Positions 23,598 to 24,304 of a stretch of DNA of 24,304 nucleotides are shown here, piece by piece. The DNA is taken from positions 1-24,304 of the forward strand of contig CAZFDM010000302.1 of assembly GCA_964517975.1 (NCBI GenBank). Direction: 5' to 3'. Source of the DNA: JBBIRM01 sp964517975. GTDB taxonomy: Bacteria; Desulfobacterota; BSN033; UBA1163. The translations under genes and the position numbers were made by a program. A model generated the notes under the pieces. That model made no database searches and was not told the DNA's origin. It saw only the letters and a program-made list of their open reading frames with translations. Every line of letters begins with the position of its first letter. The stretch's first letter is position 1.

Positions 23598-24304
23598 ATG
23601 AATTTTCAAGAATTGATCTTTTCCCTGGAAAGGTTCTGGGCTGACCAGGGATGTATCATTCAACAGCCCTATGATATCGAGGTAGGCGCAGGGACATTTA
23701 ATCCTGCAACCTTTCTCAGAGTTCTTGGCCCAGAGCCATGGAGGGTGGCCTATGTGGAACCCTCACGCCGTCCTACGGATGGTCGATATGGAGAGAATCC
23801 GAATCGGCTTCAGCACTATTATCAATATCAGGTTATCCTAAAGCCCTCACCTCTCAATATCCAGGACATCTACCTTGAGAGTTTAACCTCTTTGGGGATT
23901 GACCCCCTCAATCATGACATAAGATTTGTGGAGGACGATTGGGAATCTCCCACTCTTGGGGCATGGGGGTTGGGATGGGAGGTCTGGTTGGACGGAATGG
24001 AGATTACTCAATTTACCTACTTTCAACAGGCAGGGGGGATCGAACTCAACCCCATTCCTGTGGAGATCACCTATGGGATTGAAAGGATCGCCATGTATCT
24101 TCAAGGGGTGGATAATGTATTTGATCTCCAGTGGACAGAAGGAATAACGTATGGAGATATCCACCACAGAGGGGAGGTTGAATTTTCGAGATACAATTTT
24201 GAAGTGGCCAATGTGGAAATGCTTTTTAGACTTTTCGATATGTATGAACAGGAGGCAAAGGCTTTGATTGAGAGAGGATTGGTCCTGCCTGCCTATGATT
24301 ACTG
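23598..24304 (+). CDS. glyQ: Glycine-tRNA ligase alpha subunit (partial, runs off the window)
   Basis: Alpha chain of the heterotetrameric bacterial glycyl-tRNA synthetase, carrying the class II catalytic core. About 235 of the usual 290 or so residues are visible. They include FSLERFWADQGCIIQQPYD near the start, GTFNPATFLRVLGPEPW, VEPSRRPTDGRYGENPNR, LQHYYQYQVILKPSP, GWEVWLDGMEITQFTYFQQ and ITYGIERIAMYLQGVDNV, all strongly conserved. Two ATGs lie in tandem (23595 and 23598). I chose the second since GAGGAGGA ends immediately before the first, leaving a normal distance only to the second. The beta subunit gene glyS probably follows beyond 24304. Confidence 0.97.
   Translation, partial: MNFQELIFSLERFWADQGCIIQQPYDIEVGAGTFNPATFLRVLGPEPWRVAYVEPSRRPTDGRYGENPNRLQHYYQYQVILKPSPLNIQDIYLESLTSLGIDPLNHDIRFVEDDWESPTLGAWGLGWEVWLDGMEITQFTYFQQAGGIELNPIPVEITYGIERIAMYLQGVDNVFDLQWTEGITYGDIHHRGEVEFSRYNFEVANVEMLFRLFDMYEQEAKALIERGLVLPAYDY

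Noticed and set aside
1..24304. CRISPR array, tRNA genes, insertion sequences, phage or toxin-antitoxin genes
   Set aside because: I looked for regularly spaced repeats, cloverleaf sequences, transposase or integrase proteins and short paired toxin-like genes, and recognised none.

Overview
The window is a stretch of ordinary chromosome from a Gram-negative, probably anaerobic bacterium with moderate GC content. The best guess is a member of the former Deltaproteobacteria (Desulfobacterota) or a neighbouring phylum such as Nitrospirota. Reasons: the gene order ffh-rpsP-khpA-rimM-trmD-SPOUT methyltransferase-rplS-rnhB-yraN; the outer-membrane lipoprotein carrier LolA and an RND efflux pair, which imply a double membrane; a type III pantothenate kinase; and a CooC-type nickel-insertion ATPase, which suggests a CO dehydrogenase elsewhere in the genome. 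No tRNA, rRNA, CRISPR array, insertion sequence or prophage gene was recognised.

Layout. 1-4618 (+): an AT-rich leader with a perfect palindrome, then an RND efflux pair (lipoprotein membrane-fusion protein and HAE1-type pump) without an outer-membrane channel gene. 4701-5660 (+): a radical SAM protein resembling the spore photoproduct lyase group. 5836-11204 (-): a conserved translation, RNA-processing and secretion operon read leftwards from a near-consensus promoter before ffh: ffh, rpsP, khpA, rimM (broken by a frameshift), trmD, a second SPOUT methyltransferase, rplS, rnhB, a possible 29-codon ORF, yraN. 11455-15440 (+): a divergent near-consensus promoter, then an EF-G paralogue with altered domain IV tips, birA and coaX. 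15521-17664 (-): an MFS transporter of the fosmidomycin-resistance type, translationally coupled to a sugar-nucleotide epimerase. 18099-24304 (+): cooC-like, plsC-like (with an in-frame TGA near its apparent N-terminus), ftsK, lolA, recO and the 5' part of glyQ, which runs off the window.

How the genes fit together. The leftward operon groups ribosome assembly (bS16, bL19, RimM), tRNA modification (TrmD), co-translational targeting (Ffh), RNA binding (KhpA) and nucleic-acid housekeeping (RnhB, YraN). The right part combines cofactor synthesis (BirA, CoaX), lipid synthesis (PlsC), division and chromosome segregation (FtsK), envelope lipoprotein sorting (LolA), recombination (RecO) and tRNA charging (GlyQ).

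No dedicated novel system (defence island, biosynthetic cluster, mobile element) is apparent. The points most worth a second look are the rimM frameshift, the EF-G paralogue that has lost the conserved residues of both domain IV tip loops, the TGA at the start of plsC, the 29-codon ORF fitted between rnhB and yraN, and the CooC-like protein with no CODH gene beside it.
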